A DNA stretch of 64,000 bases from Casp-alpha2 sp036337015 (GCA_036337015.1 JAYZEZ010000007.1:248001-312000); one strand, 5' to 3'. Shown: positions 1 to 8,950, numbered from the stretch's first letter. Numbers and translations: made by a program. Notes: a model not told the origin generated them from the letters alone.

Positions 1-48
1 TGATTGTATAAAGCCACGGGCTCTGTCAGTAAGATTTTTATAGTCCAT
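1..48 (-). CDS. clpB: ClpB disaggregase, N-terminal 16 codons only (partial)
   Basis: Read on the minus strand, an ATG at 48 opens a frame starting MDYKNLTDRARGFIQS and running off the window edge. This matches the typical start of ClpB, where a short lead is followed by a Y/L-T-[DE]-R-[AS]-[RK]-G-F-[IVL]-Q-S motif. ClpB is the AAA+ chaperone that pulls proteins out of aggregates together with DnaK. clpB commonly lies near the DUF4167 gene in alphaproteobacteria, and that gene sits about 1.1 kb away here. A heat-shock-type promoter lies just upstream. Only the extreme N-terminus is visible, so the call rests on one motif plus context. Confidence 0.72.
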   Translation of the reverse strand, partial: MDYKNLTDRARGFIQS

Positions 49-91
49 TTCCAAAGCACTTAGTTCATGTTTCACGAAGGCATATACTTTA

Positions 92-120
92 AATATGGCC
101 CATAGGAAGCTGTTCGCAAG
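92..120 (-). promoter_or_regulatory. Candidate RpoH (sigma-32) heat-shock promoter for clpB
   Basis: On the minus strand CTTGCGA (114-120) is followed after 13 bases by GGCCATATT (92-100). This closely resembles the sigma-32 consensus CTTGAAA-N13/14-CCCCATnT. It ends about 43 bases before the clpB ATG. Clp chaperone genes are classical sigma-32 targets, so motif and gene agree. Seen by eye only. Confidence 0.6.
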
Positions 121-329
121 ATACTAAGATACAAATTATTTATACCCATAAATATCTAAATCTTCTTACATTTAAAAATCACCAACATTACAAACACGGT
201 TTTGCAAGGAAGAGGTGATAAATTTAAATAAGCAGCGATATTTTTCCTTGCTTAATTTTAAATAAAAAAATTTCAAACAATCCTCCAAACCGTTGACGAA
301 TGCTGAAAGTCGTAGCAATCTCTTTCCTT

Positions 330-1097
330 ATGAGCATTAAAGTAAAAAAAATCTATCGCTATCCAATTAAAGGGCTTACAGCTGAAAGCATGTCAAGCAC
401 AGTTCTAAAGCCAGCTCAAAGTATTATGTCAGATAGACGCTTTGCTTTAACACTTGGAACAACACCCAATACTAGCCCAATGACAGAATGGATGCCTAAA
501 ACTGCATTCCTCTCTTTAATGAAGCATGAAAAACTAGCAAAATTAAGGGCACATTTTGATGATAAAATAGGTATTTTAAGTATCGAACGAAGTGGTAAAT
601 TGGTTGCTAAAGGAAACATCACCTCACCAATTGGACGCGCTCTGATCGAGGACTTTTTTTCAGCTTACATGGGCGAAGAAACGCAAGGCCGTCCAAAACT
701 AGTTGAATGCGAGCACAACTCTACTTTATCAGATCATGATAAACCTGTTATTTCAATAATCAATTTGTCCAGCATTAAAGATCTAGAACGTGTTACTTTA
801 TCCGGAATCAATCCAATCCGATTTCGTGCAAATATTTACGTAGACGGCATCGAACCATGGACAGAATTTAACCTGGTAGGCAAAAATATCAAACTTGGTT
901 CAGCATCACTAAAAATTACTAAACGCATAGATCGTTGTCCCGCAATTAACGTTGATCCAGACACCGGAGATAGGAATCTTAATCTACCCAAAGACCTGAA
1001 ACGTGGATTTGGACATATTGATATGGGTATCTATGCCGTTGTTACAAAAGGCGGCAATATCAATATTAATGATACTCTTAAAATTGAAAAGAAATAA
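330..1097 (+). CDS. MOSC domain protein (molybdenum cofactor-type sulfurase C-terminal family)
   Basis: The protein has the MOSC N-terminal beta-barrel signature (IYRYPIKGL) followed by the MOSC domain. The conserved Cys stretch RCPAINVDPDTGDRN lies in the last third and is the presumed sulfur or metal-ligand site. MOSC proteins act on molybdenum cofactor or N-hydroxylated substrates with a cysteine-bound species; the exact substrate here is not readable. The Met at 330 is chosen because family members start a few residues before the YP-K-L motif. The frame also opens upstream at 300, which would add ten atypical residues. The gene diverges from clpB and converges on the DUF4167 gene, with only 8 bases between the stops. 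Confidence 0.85.
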   Translation: MSIKVKKIYRYPIKGLTAESMSSTVLKPAQSIMSDRRFALTLGTTPNTSPMTEWMPKTAFLSLMKHEKLAKLRAHFDDKIGILSIERSGKLVAKGNITSPIGRALIEDFFSAYMGEETQGRPKLVECEHNSTLSDHDKPVISIINLSSIKDLERVTLSGINPIRFRANIYVDGIEPWTEFNLVGKNIKLGSASLKITKRIDRCPAINVDPDTGDRNLNLPKDLKRGFGHIDMGIYAVVTKGGNININDTLKIEKK

Positions 1098-1105
1098 AAT
1101 GAAGT

Positions 1106-1636
1106 TTATGAAGCAGCTTTCTTAGTCTCAACATTTGAATCAGCATCAGCAGATTTCTCAGATTCTTCGTTTTCACGTGCTGCAACTGCAGCTGCCAACG
1201 CAGCAGGAGACGTATCTATAACCTCTGCTTCCCCTTCAGCAGATCCCTCTGAGGAATGTGGCGCATCATTTTGGGTTATAGCAGTAGTCTGATCAGCAAC
1301 ATTTTGGGGAGCCTGTTTCTCAGAGTTTCGATCATCACTTTGATTCTTATTATGGTTATTACCCTGATTTTTTCCAGCACCATTACTAACGTTTGAGCTG
1401 ATAATCCTATGGTAATGCTCTGCAAATTGAAAATAAGCCTCAGCAGAAACCCAATCGCCAGATGAGCTGGCATCACGAGCAAGAGACAAATACTTATCCT
1501 GAATTTGCTGTGCAGTCCCCCGAATTTTTACATCAGGACCATTACTTTCAAAGCTATTACGGCCACCTCCACCATATTGGCGCTTTCCGCCTCCTCCGCG
1601 AGAACGTGACCGTCTATTATTATTACCTTGCTTCAT
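1106..1636 (-). CDS. DUF4167 domain protein, Gly/Arg- and Asn-rich
   Basis: The N-terminus is a basic RGG-like tract (residues 3-30, rich in R, G, N). The helical DUF4167 core follows at about residues 37-82 (RGTAQQIQDKY...AEAYFQFAEHYHRII). A long low-complexity acidic, Asn-rich and Ala-rich tail completes the protein. DUF4167 is an alphaproteobacterial family of unknown function normally found next to prmC, as here. The RGG-type tract suggests nucleic-acid binding, but that is inference. It is the last gene of the minus-strand run and follows a 230-base spacer that looks structured. Confidence 0.88.
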   Translation of the reverse strand: MKQGNNNRRSRSRGGGGKRQYGGGGRNSFESNGPDVKIRGTAQQIQDKYLSLARDASSSGDWVSAEAYFQFAEHYHRIISSNVSNGAGKNQGNNHNKNQSDDRNSEKQAPQNVADQTTAITQNDAPHSSEGSAEGEAEVIDTSPAALAAAVAARENEESEKSADADSNVETKKAAS

Positions 1637-1866
1637 ATTACCTTTGCTTCTTAATTTAAAAGCACATTAGCCAACCGCACTGGTCTGGGCTAAACCTAGT
1701 ACCACCAAGACCGTCACGATAAAAAACACAACGGTTTCAGCTTGGGAAATGTTTTAAGGACATCTTCGCCCCTAGGCGAGGTTGCCATAGCAGTAATCTT
1801 TGCTATTCACAGTTTATAGCCTAGACTTTAAGATCGATAATTCCAACCTTTTTCTCACATTATCTT
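1637..1866 (-). other. Structured spacer or leader between prmC and the DUF4167 gene
   Basis: No coding frame is convincing in these 230 bases. Three hairpins can be drawn. One (1766-1779) has a perfect 5-bp stem with a TAGG loop. One (1710-1735) has the outer stem ACCGT/ACGGT, whose inner part pairs by G-U only in the minus-strand RNA. One (1682-1712) has the stem GGTCTxGG/CCxAGACC. The last two share bases 1710-1712, so they cannot both form. The wobble bias suggests a minus-strand transcript, such as a 5' leader or a small RNA. I cannot match it to a known RNA family. Confidence 0.35.
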
Positions 1867-2736
1867 TTATTTTTTTTTACTTTTTGGTAATTCAGCCTCA
1901 ATTACCCTAAAGTGGCCAGCCAAATCCTTATGGACTTCACATACTTCTAGGCCTTCTTGACTAAGAACTGCGCCCACAGATTCCAACTGACTTGATGCAA
2001 TCTCAATAAAAGCACGCCCCCCAAATGCTAATTTTCTAACGATAGCCGCGCTTAATTTACGGTAACAAGACAAACCATCCGCCCCTCCAAGAAGCGCTAG
2101 CTTAGGTTCAAACCCGGTAATCTCTCTATCAAGCTTAAAATAATCGCCTTCTGAAATATACGGTGGATTAGAAATTACTATATCGAACAATCCTTCAACC
2201 TCTGAATCCCAATCCGAACATTGAAAAATAGACCGGCCATTTATTCCTAGGTTCCTAGCATTTTTTTGAGCCACCTTAATGGCTTGAGGAGAAACATCGA
2301 CACCTATCCCTTGAGCCTTGGGAAGTTCGCTTAACAAAGACAAAAGCAGACAACCAGTTCCTGTACCTAGATCAAGGATTAATAAATTTCTAGTTTCTAT
2401 TACATTGTTTTTTAGAACCGCTTCAACAATCGTCTCTGAGTCTGGACGAGGAATAAGCACATCTTTAGTTACGACAAAATCTAAGCTCCAAAACTCCTTA
2501 TAACCCAGAATAAGAGCGATAGGTTCGTGGCCCAAACGACGTAAAACTATTGCTTCCAACTCATTACATTGACTAGATGTAGGGACGTAGTTGAGATTAC
2601 CAATTACTTGGCCTGCATTCCAACCTAATACAAGCTCTATAAGAAGTCGCGCATCAAGGCGAGCACTTTGAATGCCGACAGCCCTAAAGCGTTTTATGGA
2701 ATCATCTAACAATTGACCAAGTGTTCGATCTTTCAC
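1867..2736 (-). CDS. prmC: Release factor glutamine N5-methyltransferase PrmC (HemK)
   Basis: PrmC methylates the Gln of the GGQ motif in RF1 and RF2, which speeds translation termination. An N-terminal helical substrate domain is followed by a Rossmann methyltransferase with the SAM motif DLGTGTG (residues 122-128). The diagnostic NPPY motif at 190-193 holds the target glutamine, and IPRPDSE precedes the fold. Length (289) is normal. The GTG start overlaps the TGA stop of prfA as GTGA, so it should be translationally coupled to its own substrate protein. Confidence 0.96.
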   Translation of the reverse strand: MKDRTLGQLLDDSIKRFRAVGIQSARLDARLLIELVLGWNAGQVIGNLNYVPTSSQCNELEAIVLRRLGHEPIALILGYKEFWSLDFVVTKDVLIPRPDSETIVEAVLKNNVIETRNLLILDLGTGTGCLLLSLLSELPKAQGIGVDVSPQAIKVAQKNARNLGINGRSIFQCSDWDSEVEGLFDIVISNPPYISEGDYFKLDREITGFEPKLALLGGADGLSCYRKLSAAIVRKLAFGGRAFIEIASSQLESVGAVLSQEGLEVCEVHKDLAGHFRVIEAELPKSKKK

Positions 2737-3806
2737 TCAATTTCTGCCAGCCGTTGAGCTTCATAATCAGATATCAAAGCATTAATAATTTCCTCAAGAT
2801 CGCCATTCATAACGCTATCAAGCTTATGAACAGTCAGGCTAACCCTATGATCCGTGACCCTTCTTTCAGGATAGTTGTAAGTGCGAATACGCTCTGACCT
2901 ATCCCCAGATCCAACTTGAGCTTTTCGATTCTGAGCCCTTTCATCGTTTGATTTTTGACGTTCCGCCTCATAAATCCTTGAACGTAGCACCCTTAAAGCT
3001 TTTGCCTTGTTCTTATGTTGCGACTTTTCATCTTGTTGAGACACCACAACACCAGTCGGCAAATGAGTGATCCTTACTGCTGAATCTGTTGTGTTAACTG
3101 ATTGTCCGCCAGGACCAGAAGCGCGAAAAACATCAATACGCAAATCCTTTTCCTCTATATTAATATCTACATCCTCTGCTTCTGGCATTACCGCTACCGT
3201 AGCAGCAGAAGTATGAATTCTACCGCTGGATTCTGTGCTAGGAACACGCTGGACACGATGAACTCCCGATTCAAACTTTAGCTTGGCAAAAACCCCACTT
3301 CCAGAAACAGAAGCGAACGCTTCCTTATATCCACCAACGCCGGTTTCATTTATACTCAAAATCTCAAACTTCCATTTACAAGATTCTGAAAAACGTTGAT
3401 ACATCCGAAATAAATCGGCGGCGAATAAACCAGCTTCTTCGCCCCCGGTTCCAGCACGCACTTCGAGAATAGCGTTCTTAGAATCGGCTGCGTCTTTTGG
3501 CAACAACATAAGCTGCAGACTCTTTTCTAAATGAGGAATTTTAAATTTCAGCTTGGAAAACTCTTCTTCTGCCAAGGCCTTCATTTCACTATCTGTTTCT
3601 GAATCGTCTATCAAAATCGCCAAATCAGAAGCTTCCTCAACAGCTTTACGGAGTGAAGAGACAGCTTGCACGACAGGACCAAGTTCAGAATATTCTTTTG
3701 ACATATTAACAAATTCATCTGACAAAGATCCAGACGAACTAGACATTAAAGCTTCAAGCTCCTGATAACGGGCAACCACACGATTGAGATTTTCTTCAAA
3801 GCTCAC
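2733..3806 (-). CDS. prfA: Peptide chain release factor 1
   Basis: RF1 reads UAA and UAG stop codons and triggers peptide release. The peptidyl-hydrolysis loop GGQ is at residues 233-235. The anticodon-like tripeptide PST (P-x-T, residues 189-191) marks RF1 rather than RF2, which carries SPF. Length (357) fits. The start is GTG, overlapping the hemA TGA by four bases; the stop overlaps prmC in the same way. The order hemA-prfA-prmC therefore forms one tightly coupled block. Confidence 0.97.
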   Translation of the reverse strand: MSFEENLNRVVARYQELEALMSSSSGSLSDEFVNMSKEYSELGPVVQAVSSLRKAVEEASDLAILIDDSETDSEMKALAEEEFSKLKFKIPHLEKSLQLMLLPKDAADSKNAILEVRAGTGGEEAGLFAADLFRMYQRFSESCKWKFEILSINETGVGGYKEAFASVSGSGVFAKLKFESGVHRVQRVPSTESSGRIHTSAATVAVMPEAEDVDINIEEKDLRIDVFRASGPGGQSVNTTDSAVRITHLPTGVVVSQQDEKSQHKNKAKALRVLRSRIYEAERQKSNDERAQNRKAQVGSGDRSERIRTYNYPERRVTDHRVSLTVHKLDSVMNGDLEEIINALISDYEAQRLAEIE

Positions 3807-5107
3807 TGATTATCTTCTCCGTTTCTGGCCACATCTTCAGGTTCTTCTTTAGACAACCCAAACATTCTTCGTATCATGACTTCTGCGGCACCCCAACCAA
3901 CCCCATCTTCTTCTGCAGCTTCCTTGCGCATTGCTTCAGAGGGGTTGTGAAGCAAACGATTAATAAGGAGTCTTGTTGCCTTATTAGCATCGTTTCCATT
4001 TTCTCTTAAAACTTCTTGCCTAATCCTTTCAAAGTGGCTCCTCAAATCATCAAGTGTAGATACTGCAACCCTTTCAGCACGATTTCTCAGAAATGCTTTG
4101 AGCTCGATTTCAATGATTTTAGATGCCTTGGAAGCCTCGTTCTCACGAGATGAACGCCCATCCATAACAACTTTTTCAAGATCAGATAAATCATAAAAAA
4201 AAGCCTCATCTATTTTGTCTATAGATGGATCCACATCACCTGGAATCGACGTATCAACAAGGAAAATTGGCCGCTGTCGTCGATGCTTGATAGCTGAATT
4301 TATCATATCAGATGTAATTACATGTCGACGAGAGCCAAATGCTGTTAAAACAATATCGGCATCATATAATAATTTAGATAAATCCTCAAAATCTGCGAAA
4401 TGGCTATCTAATTCTATAGCTAACGCTTCAGCTCGAACAGGCGAGGAATGGACAACGATAAGATCCCCCAGACCTTCGCTAAACAAAGATTCAGCAACTA
4501 GTTCGCCCATTTCCCCTGTTCCTACCAATAGACAAGAACATCTAGCAAGATCGCCATGAAGATTTTGGGCCAACCGTGCAGCTGCCGCTGCAATCGTAAC
4601 TGGCCGCTCACCAATCGCAGTTTCATTTCGCGCACGCTTTGCTGCAGCATATGCCGCTTGTAGAATTGCCTCAATAGAAGCCCCTGCCATCCCAGCCTCA
4701 GAGGCTAAACGGTGGCAAGATTTAACCTGTCCTAGAACCTGTGGTTCACCAACGACCAAGCTATCTAGGGAAGAAGCCACACGAAAAATTTGGCGTACTG
4801 CCTCGTCTCCGATAAGTGTATAAATTTGACCCTCTAAATCTGTTGGCTTAAGTTCAGCATGATCTGCCAAGATTGCCACAATATTTTTTATAGCAATCTC
4901 AATATTGTCTGCAATGCACTGAACTTCTACTCTATCACAGGTTGATACTACCAAGCCTTCTAATATATTTGCATCACGCAACCGCTCTAGTATGTTCGGA
5001 ACTTGAGAATCTTCAACAAATAACCGATCTCTAATACTCATGGAACTAGAACGATGGTTGGCTCCAACAACTAAAGTGCTATCAATAATATAATTAGATG
5101 CACACAT
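3803..5107 (-). CDS. hemA: Glutamyl-tRNA reductase
   Basis: Reduces glutamyl-tRNA(Glu) to glutamate-1-semialdehyde, the first step of C5 haem synthesis. The catalytic cysteine lies in STCDRVE (Cys57), followed by the family block SLDSLVVGEPQVLGQVK. An NADPH-binding Rossmann domain (LLVGTGEMGELV) and a C-terminal helical dimerisation domain complete the protein. The usual AVPRD block reads SIPGDVDP here. Length (434) is normal. Most studied alphaproteobacteria make aminolevulinate with ALA synthase instead, so this enzyme is notable. It starts 7 bases after the hisS stop. Confidence 0.93.
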   Translation of the reverse strand: MCASNYIIDSTLVVGANHRSSSMSIRDRLFVEDSQVPNILERLRDANILEGLVVSTCDRVEVQCIADNIEIAIKNIVAILADHAELKPTDLEGQIYTLIGDEAVRQIFRVASSLDSLVVGEPQVLGQVKSCHRLASEAGMAGASIEAILQAAYAAAKRARNETAIGERPVTIAAAAARLAQNLHGDLARCSCLLVGTGEMGELVAESLFSEGLGDLIVVHSSPVRAEALAIELDSHFADFEDLSKLLYDADIVLTAFGSRRHVITSDMINSAIKHRRQRPIFLVDTSIPGDVDPSIDKIDEAFFYDLSDLEKVVMDGRSSRENEASKASKIIEIELKAFLRNRAERVAVSTLDDLRSHFERIRQEVLRENGNDANKATRLLINRLLHNPSEAMRKEAAEEDGVGWGAAEVMIRRMFGLSKEEPEDVARNGEDNQ

Positions 5108-5114
5108 TTCTCAG

Positions 5115-6362
5115 CTAATTAAACCGAGCTAGGGCACCTTCCAATGACGAAAGAGAAACTTCCATCTGAATGCCCGTTCCCAAGTCGCGAATCGTAGCCA
5201 CTTCCTTAGCCAGTTCTTCTGCACCAATAATAATAGCGGCCGACATTCCGGCCTTATCAGCTCTTTTTAATCGTTTTTTTAGATTACCTGAATACCCCAT
5301 ATCAATGACAAAACCAGCAAGTCGCAATCGGCCTGCAATTTCTATAGATTTTTTTTCTGCTTCCAATCCAATTGGGATTAATGCAACGGTTATTTCTTGC
5401 GAAGGCATGTCATTTATCATTAACATTAATCTCTCAATCCCAGCAGCCCAACCAACACCAGGAGTAGGAGGCCCTCCCATAGTTTCAATTAGCCCATCAT
5501 AACGACCGCCAGCTATTACCGCTCCTTGAGCACCGAGTGTTTCCGTAACAAATTCAAAAGCCGTATGGCTATAGTAGTCCAATCCACGTACTAGAAATGG
5601 ATTAATCTCAAAGTTCACACCAGCAGCAACCAAGCCATCTTGAACAGCAGAAAAGAAATCAACTGAAGCAGTGTTCAAATGATCGATTAGTTTTGGGGCA
5701 TCTGCAATTATCGCTTTATCGCGCTCATCTTTAGAATCAAAAATCCTTAAAGGATTGTGGGCTAAACGTTTCTGGCTATCCTTAGACAAATCAGCCTCAC
5801 GCTCTTTAAAGAATGCAACTAAGATACTCCGAAAGGCCTTACGAGTTTCAACATCACCAAGAGTACTAATCTGCAAGGCAACTTTTTCAGAAACACCTAG
5901 TTCCTCCAAAATATGAGAACCTAATTTAATAACCTCGATGTCCGCAAGAGGTTCTGCCACACCCAACACCTCAACGCCAAACTGATGAAACTGACGTTGG
6001 CGGCCCTTTTGCGCGCGTTCATAACGAAACATTGGCCCTTGATAATAAAGCTTTAGAGGCAACGGTTCAGAGCGCATATGGGAAATAAAAGCACGCGCTA
6101 CTCCTGCGGTCCCTTCAGGTCTGAGTGATAAGTCACGACCCTTCTTGTCTTTAAAAGTGTACATTTCTTTTGTAACAACATCAGAAGTCTCACCTAAAGT
6201 TCTTGTAAAGACATCTACAGACTCAAAAATAGGTGTTGAGATTTCTTGAAACCCGTAAAGTCGAGTAACTTCACGTCCTATATCCTGAACTTGATTATAA
6301 AGTCTATGTTCCTTCGGCAAAATGTCGGTAGTGCCACGGGGTGGCTGTAAATTAGAAATCAT
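5115..6362 (-). CDS. hisS: Histidyl-tRNA synthetase
   Basis: Class II synthetase charging tRNA(His). Motif 1 surrounds the PRGT start region. The HisRS signature LVRGLDYYSHTAFEF and the motif-3 block GVGWAAGIERL are present, with a C-terminal anticodon-binding domain. The frame is open further upstream to 6431, but the Met at 6362 (MISNLQPPRGTTD) fits the family and sits 10 bases past the ispG stop, giving 415 residues. It is part of the minus-strand run with ispG and hemA. Confidence 0.95.
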   Translation of the reverse strand: MISNLQPPRGTTDILPKEHRLYNQVQDIGREVTRLYGFQEISTPIFESVDVFTRTLGETSDVVTKEMYTFKDKKGRDLSLRPEGTAGVARAFISHMRSEPLPLKLYYQGPMFRYERAQKGRQRQFHQFGVEVLGVAEPLADIEVIKLGSHILEELGVSEKVALQISTLGDVETRKAFRSILVAFFKEREADLSKDSQKRLAHNPLRIFDSKDERDKAIIADAPKLIDHLNTASVDFFSAVQDGLVAAGVNFEINPFLVRGLDYYSHTAFEFVTETLGAQGAVIAGGRYDGLIETMGGPPTPGVGWAAGIERLMLMINDMPSQEITVALIPIGLEAEKKSIEIAGRLRLAGFVIDMGYSGNLKKRLKRADKAGMSAAIIIGAEELAKEVATIRDLGTGIQMEVSLSSLEGALARFN

Positions 6363-6372
6363 AATTACTAAA

Positions 6373-7638
6373 CTATTCAGCAGCGGCGGATTTGCCGTCG
6401 CGACGTTTATAGTGAGTAGTAACATAATCATCGACTATCTTAACAAATTCTTCGGCTATTGCAGGACCACGTAAAGTCACTGTTTTTTTACCGTCAATAA
6501 AGACTGGTGCTGCAGGTTCCTCTCCGGTTCCGGGCAAGCTAATACCAATATCAGCATGTTTGCTTTCACCAGGTCCATTAACGATGCAACCCATAACTGC
6601 AAGACTCATAGATTCAGCGCCAACAAATGTCTTTTGCCATTCTGGCATGCGCTCACGCACATAGGATTGAATGTTTTCAGCCAGTTCTTGAAACACCGTC
6701 GAAGTTGTTCGTCCACATCCAGGACAAGCAGTAACTAGGGGCGTAAAAGCTCTAAATCCCATAGTTTGTAAAATTTCTTGGGCAACTATGACTTCTTGGG
6801 AACGATCACCTCCTGGTTCGGGTGTCAACGATACTCGAATGGTATCTCCTATTCCACTTTGAAGCAAAACCGCCATAGCAGCAGTCGATGCGACAATTCC
6901 TTTTGATCCCATACCAGCTTCGGTCAGGCCGATATGTAGGGCGTAATCACCACCATTAGCCAAATCTGTATATACTTTGATAAGGCTTTGCACATCGGAA
7001 ACTTTGCAAGATAAAATTATTTGATCACGCTTTAAACCTATCTCCTCAGCGCGAGCAGCATTTTCAAGGGCAGAACGCACAAGAGCTGCACGGGTAACAT
7101 CTATGGCATCCTTGGGCTTTGATAGCCTTGCATTTTGATCCATCATTGAAACAACTAAATCTTGGTCCAAGCTACCCCAGTTAACACCAATTCGAACTGG
7201 TTTATTGTATTCTAATGCAGTTTCAATCATCGATGAAAATTGTGTATCTCGCTTCTCTTTAAATCCTACATTCCCTGGATTTATACGGTATTTGGCAAGT
7301 GCTTCAGCACATGCAGGGTAAGCTTTAAGAAGTTTGTGACCAATATAATGAAAATCACCAATTATTGGGACTTCAATACCTAGTTTGTTTAAACCATCTC
7401 TAATATAGGGAACCGCCTTAGCCGCATCTGGACGATCAACGGTTACACGTACCAATTCAGATCCAGCCCTGGCTAACTCCGAAATCTGTGTTACGGTAGC
7501 TTTCACGTTAGCTGTATCTGTATTAGTCATAGACTGAACTACTATTGGAGAATCACCACCCACAGTCACAGCCCCTATATTAACAGGAACACTTGTACGA
7601 CGAGCTTCTATAATATTTGCAAGGCTTGTTCGTGTCAT
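6373..7638 (-). CDS. ispG: 4-hydroxy-3-methylbut-2-enyl diphosphate synthase (flavodoxin type)
   Basis: Converts MEcPP to HMBPP in the MEP isoprenoid pathway using a 4Fe-4S cluster. Cluster cysteines are visible as CPGC (about 305 and 308) and in GCIVNGPGE (about 351). The TIM-barrel start VGGDSPIVVQSMTNTDT is typical. The Met at 7638 (MTRTSLANIIEARR) is preferred over an upstream Met at 7689 that would overlap the preceding gene by 44 bases. Length is then 421. dxs and an ispA-type synthase of the same pathway lie about 43 kb away in this window. Confidence 0.95.
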   Translation of the reverse strand: MTRTSLANIIEARRTSVPVNIGAVTVGGDSPIVVQSMTNTDTANVKATVTQISELARAGSELVRVTVDRPDAAKAVPYIRDGLNKLGIEVPIIGDFHYIGHKLLKAYPACAEALAKYRINPGNVGFKEKRDTQFSSMIETALEYNKPVRIGVNWGSLDQDLVVSMMDQNARLSKPKDAIDVTRAALVRSALENAARAEEIGLKRDQIILSCKVSDVQSLIKVYTDLANGGDYALHIGLTEAGMGSKGIVASTAAMAVLLQSGIGDTIRVSLTPEPGGDRSQEVIVAQEILQTMGFRAFTPLVTACPGCGRTTSTVFQELAENIQSYVRERMPEWQKTFVGAESMSLAVMGCIVNGPGESKHADIGISLPGTGEEPAAPVFIDGKKTVTLRGPAIAEEFVKIVDDYVTTHYKRRDGKSAAAE

Positions 7639-7645
7639 TTTCAAA

Positions 7646-8950
7646 TTACTCGCTAACTGCAGTACCCGCCCTAAGCTTAAAAGCGTCAAGTATTACAGTA
7701 CGACGCACTTCACCATTACCACCTATTGATGGGACAGCCTTACCGTCTACCAGTATATCTAAGGCCCCCGCATTACCAGCAGAAAGCATCAACCCAAAAC
7801 GTTTTGGAACATTATAAACATCACCCTCTCGTAGTAGCCGTGTTAATATAATTTCATTAGCAAAATCATCACGAATTTGAATCCAACTAGTAGATATAGC
7901 CTTTATAATTATACGAGAAGAGTTGTTTGAACCCAGAGAGTTCAGAGAACTTTGATTTAATGTAGAAGGTTGATCAACTTGATTAGGAACATCTTCGGAA
8001 GGTGGTTTTGCAGAAGTCTGAGACGTAGATAATGCTAATTCCTGATCATCGGCGTTACTTTCAGATAAAAGTGAAGCAGCTGGAGTATTTATATCTATCG
8101 GAACAATGCCAGTCTGAGGCTTTTCTTCAACGCTAATTTTATTTTCAATTGCCACTTCAGCATTCTCTAATGAAACAACTTCAGACTTAACTGGATCTAA
8201 CTTTTGCTGGTTCAAATCAGAAACTTTAGCTGAACTCGGCACAGGAGAAGGCCCTGAAGGCAACTGTTTAATTGATTTTGGAACTTGTGTTTTTTTCAAA
8301 TCTTGATCTGATTTGTTCTTTTCTATCAACTTTAATAGTTTTTCTTCCTCTAACTTCCCAACAAGGCCTTGTTTTATATCTGGATCCGTTTTTAAAGTGC
8401 TTTCTAACTTCTTCTCGTTTTCTTTGCCTGAATTAATACTACTAATTCTTTCAGAATCATTTTTGTCCACTAATTCCGTTTTTTCAGATTGTGCAACAAA
8501 CCGCTCAGGCAGCGCAGCTATCAAATCTTTTAAGTGATTCTCCTGGGTTGAATTTATGTACCAAGCCCCATAAGCCAGCAATGAAATAATCATTCCAATA
8601 AAAATTACAGCACCACCAGGTACCGAAGCCTCAGGAAGTGGCTTAGGAAATTCTAGTTCAGTTCTTGAATCTACTTCTGATTGTTGAGACTTTAATTGAC
8701 TAATAACTTCTGAGCTTTCTAATCCTAGGTATTCAGAATAAGCTCGAACGAAACCTAATGAATACGTTGCTCCTGGCAAGTCTTCAAACCGCCCTTCCTC
8801 TATGGCCGTTAAATAGGAACGGCTAATTCGAAGTGAACGAGCAATATCAGCTATTTTTTCACCAGACTTAAGGCGCGAAGACTTCAATAACTCGCTAACA
8901 CTGCTTGCGTTTTGCTCATCGGTATATTCGGATTTTTTAGAACTTGCCAT
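7646..8950 (-). CDS. RodZ-like membrane protein (HTH + TM + DUF4115)
   Basis: Three parts are visible. A cytoplasmic helix-turn-helix domain covers about residues 18-85 (GEKIADIARSLRISRSYLTAIEEG). One transmembrane helix covers about 112-132. A long low-complexity periplasmic linker leads to a C-terminal DUF4115 beta domain (about 345-425, SWIQIRDD...). This is the layout of RodZ, which links MreB to the cell-wall elongation machinery. The linker, rich in Ser, Lys, Glu and Pro, is long compared with E. coli RodZ. It lies 7 bases upstream of ispG, an association known in many bacteria. Confidence 0.85.
   Translation of the reverse strand: MASSKKSEYTDEQNASSVSELLKSSRLKSGEKIADIARSLRISRSYLTAIEEGRFEDLPGATYSLGFVRAYSEYLGLESSEVISQLKSQQSEVDSRTELEFPKPLPEASVPGGAVIFIGMIISLLAYGAWYINSTQENHLKDLIAALPERFVAQSEKTELVDKNDSERISSINSGKENEKKLESTLKTDPDIKQGLVGKLEEEKLLKLIEKNKSDQDLKKTQVPKSIKQLPSGPSPVPSSAKVSDLNQQKLDPVKSEVVSLENAEVAIENKISVEEKPQTGIVPIDINTPAASLLSESNADDQELALSTSQTSAKPPSEDVPNQVDQPSTLNQSSLNSLGSNNSSRIIIKAISTSWIQIRDDFANEIILTRLLREGDVYNVPKRFGLMLSAGNAGALDILVDGKAVPSIGGNGEVRRTVILDAFKLRAGTAVSE

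Noticed and set aside
1637..1866. 6S RNA, SRP RNA or tmRNA in the spacer before the DUF4167 gene
   Set aside because: A short GCGGTTGG match to E. coli 6S RNA and the hairpins are not enough. The SRP core motif, the tmRNA acceptor and T-arm motifs and the long 6S rod are not visible.
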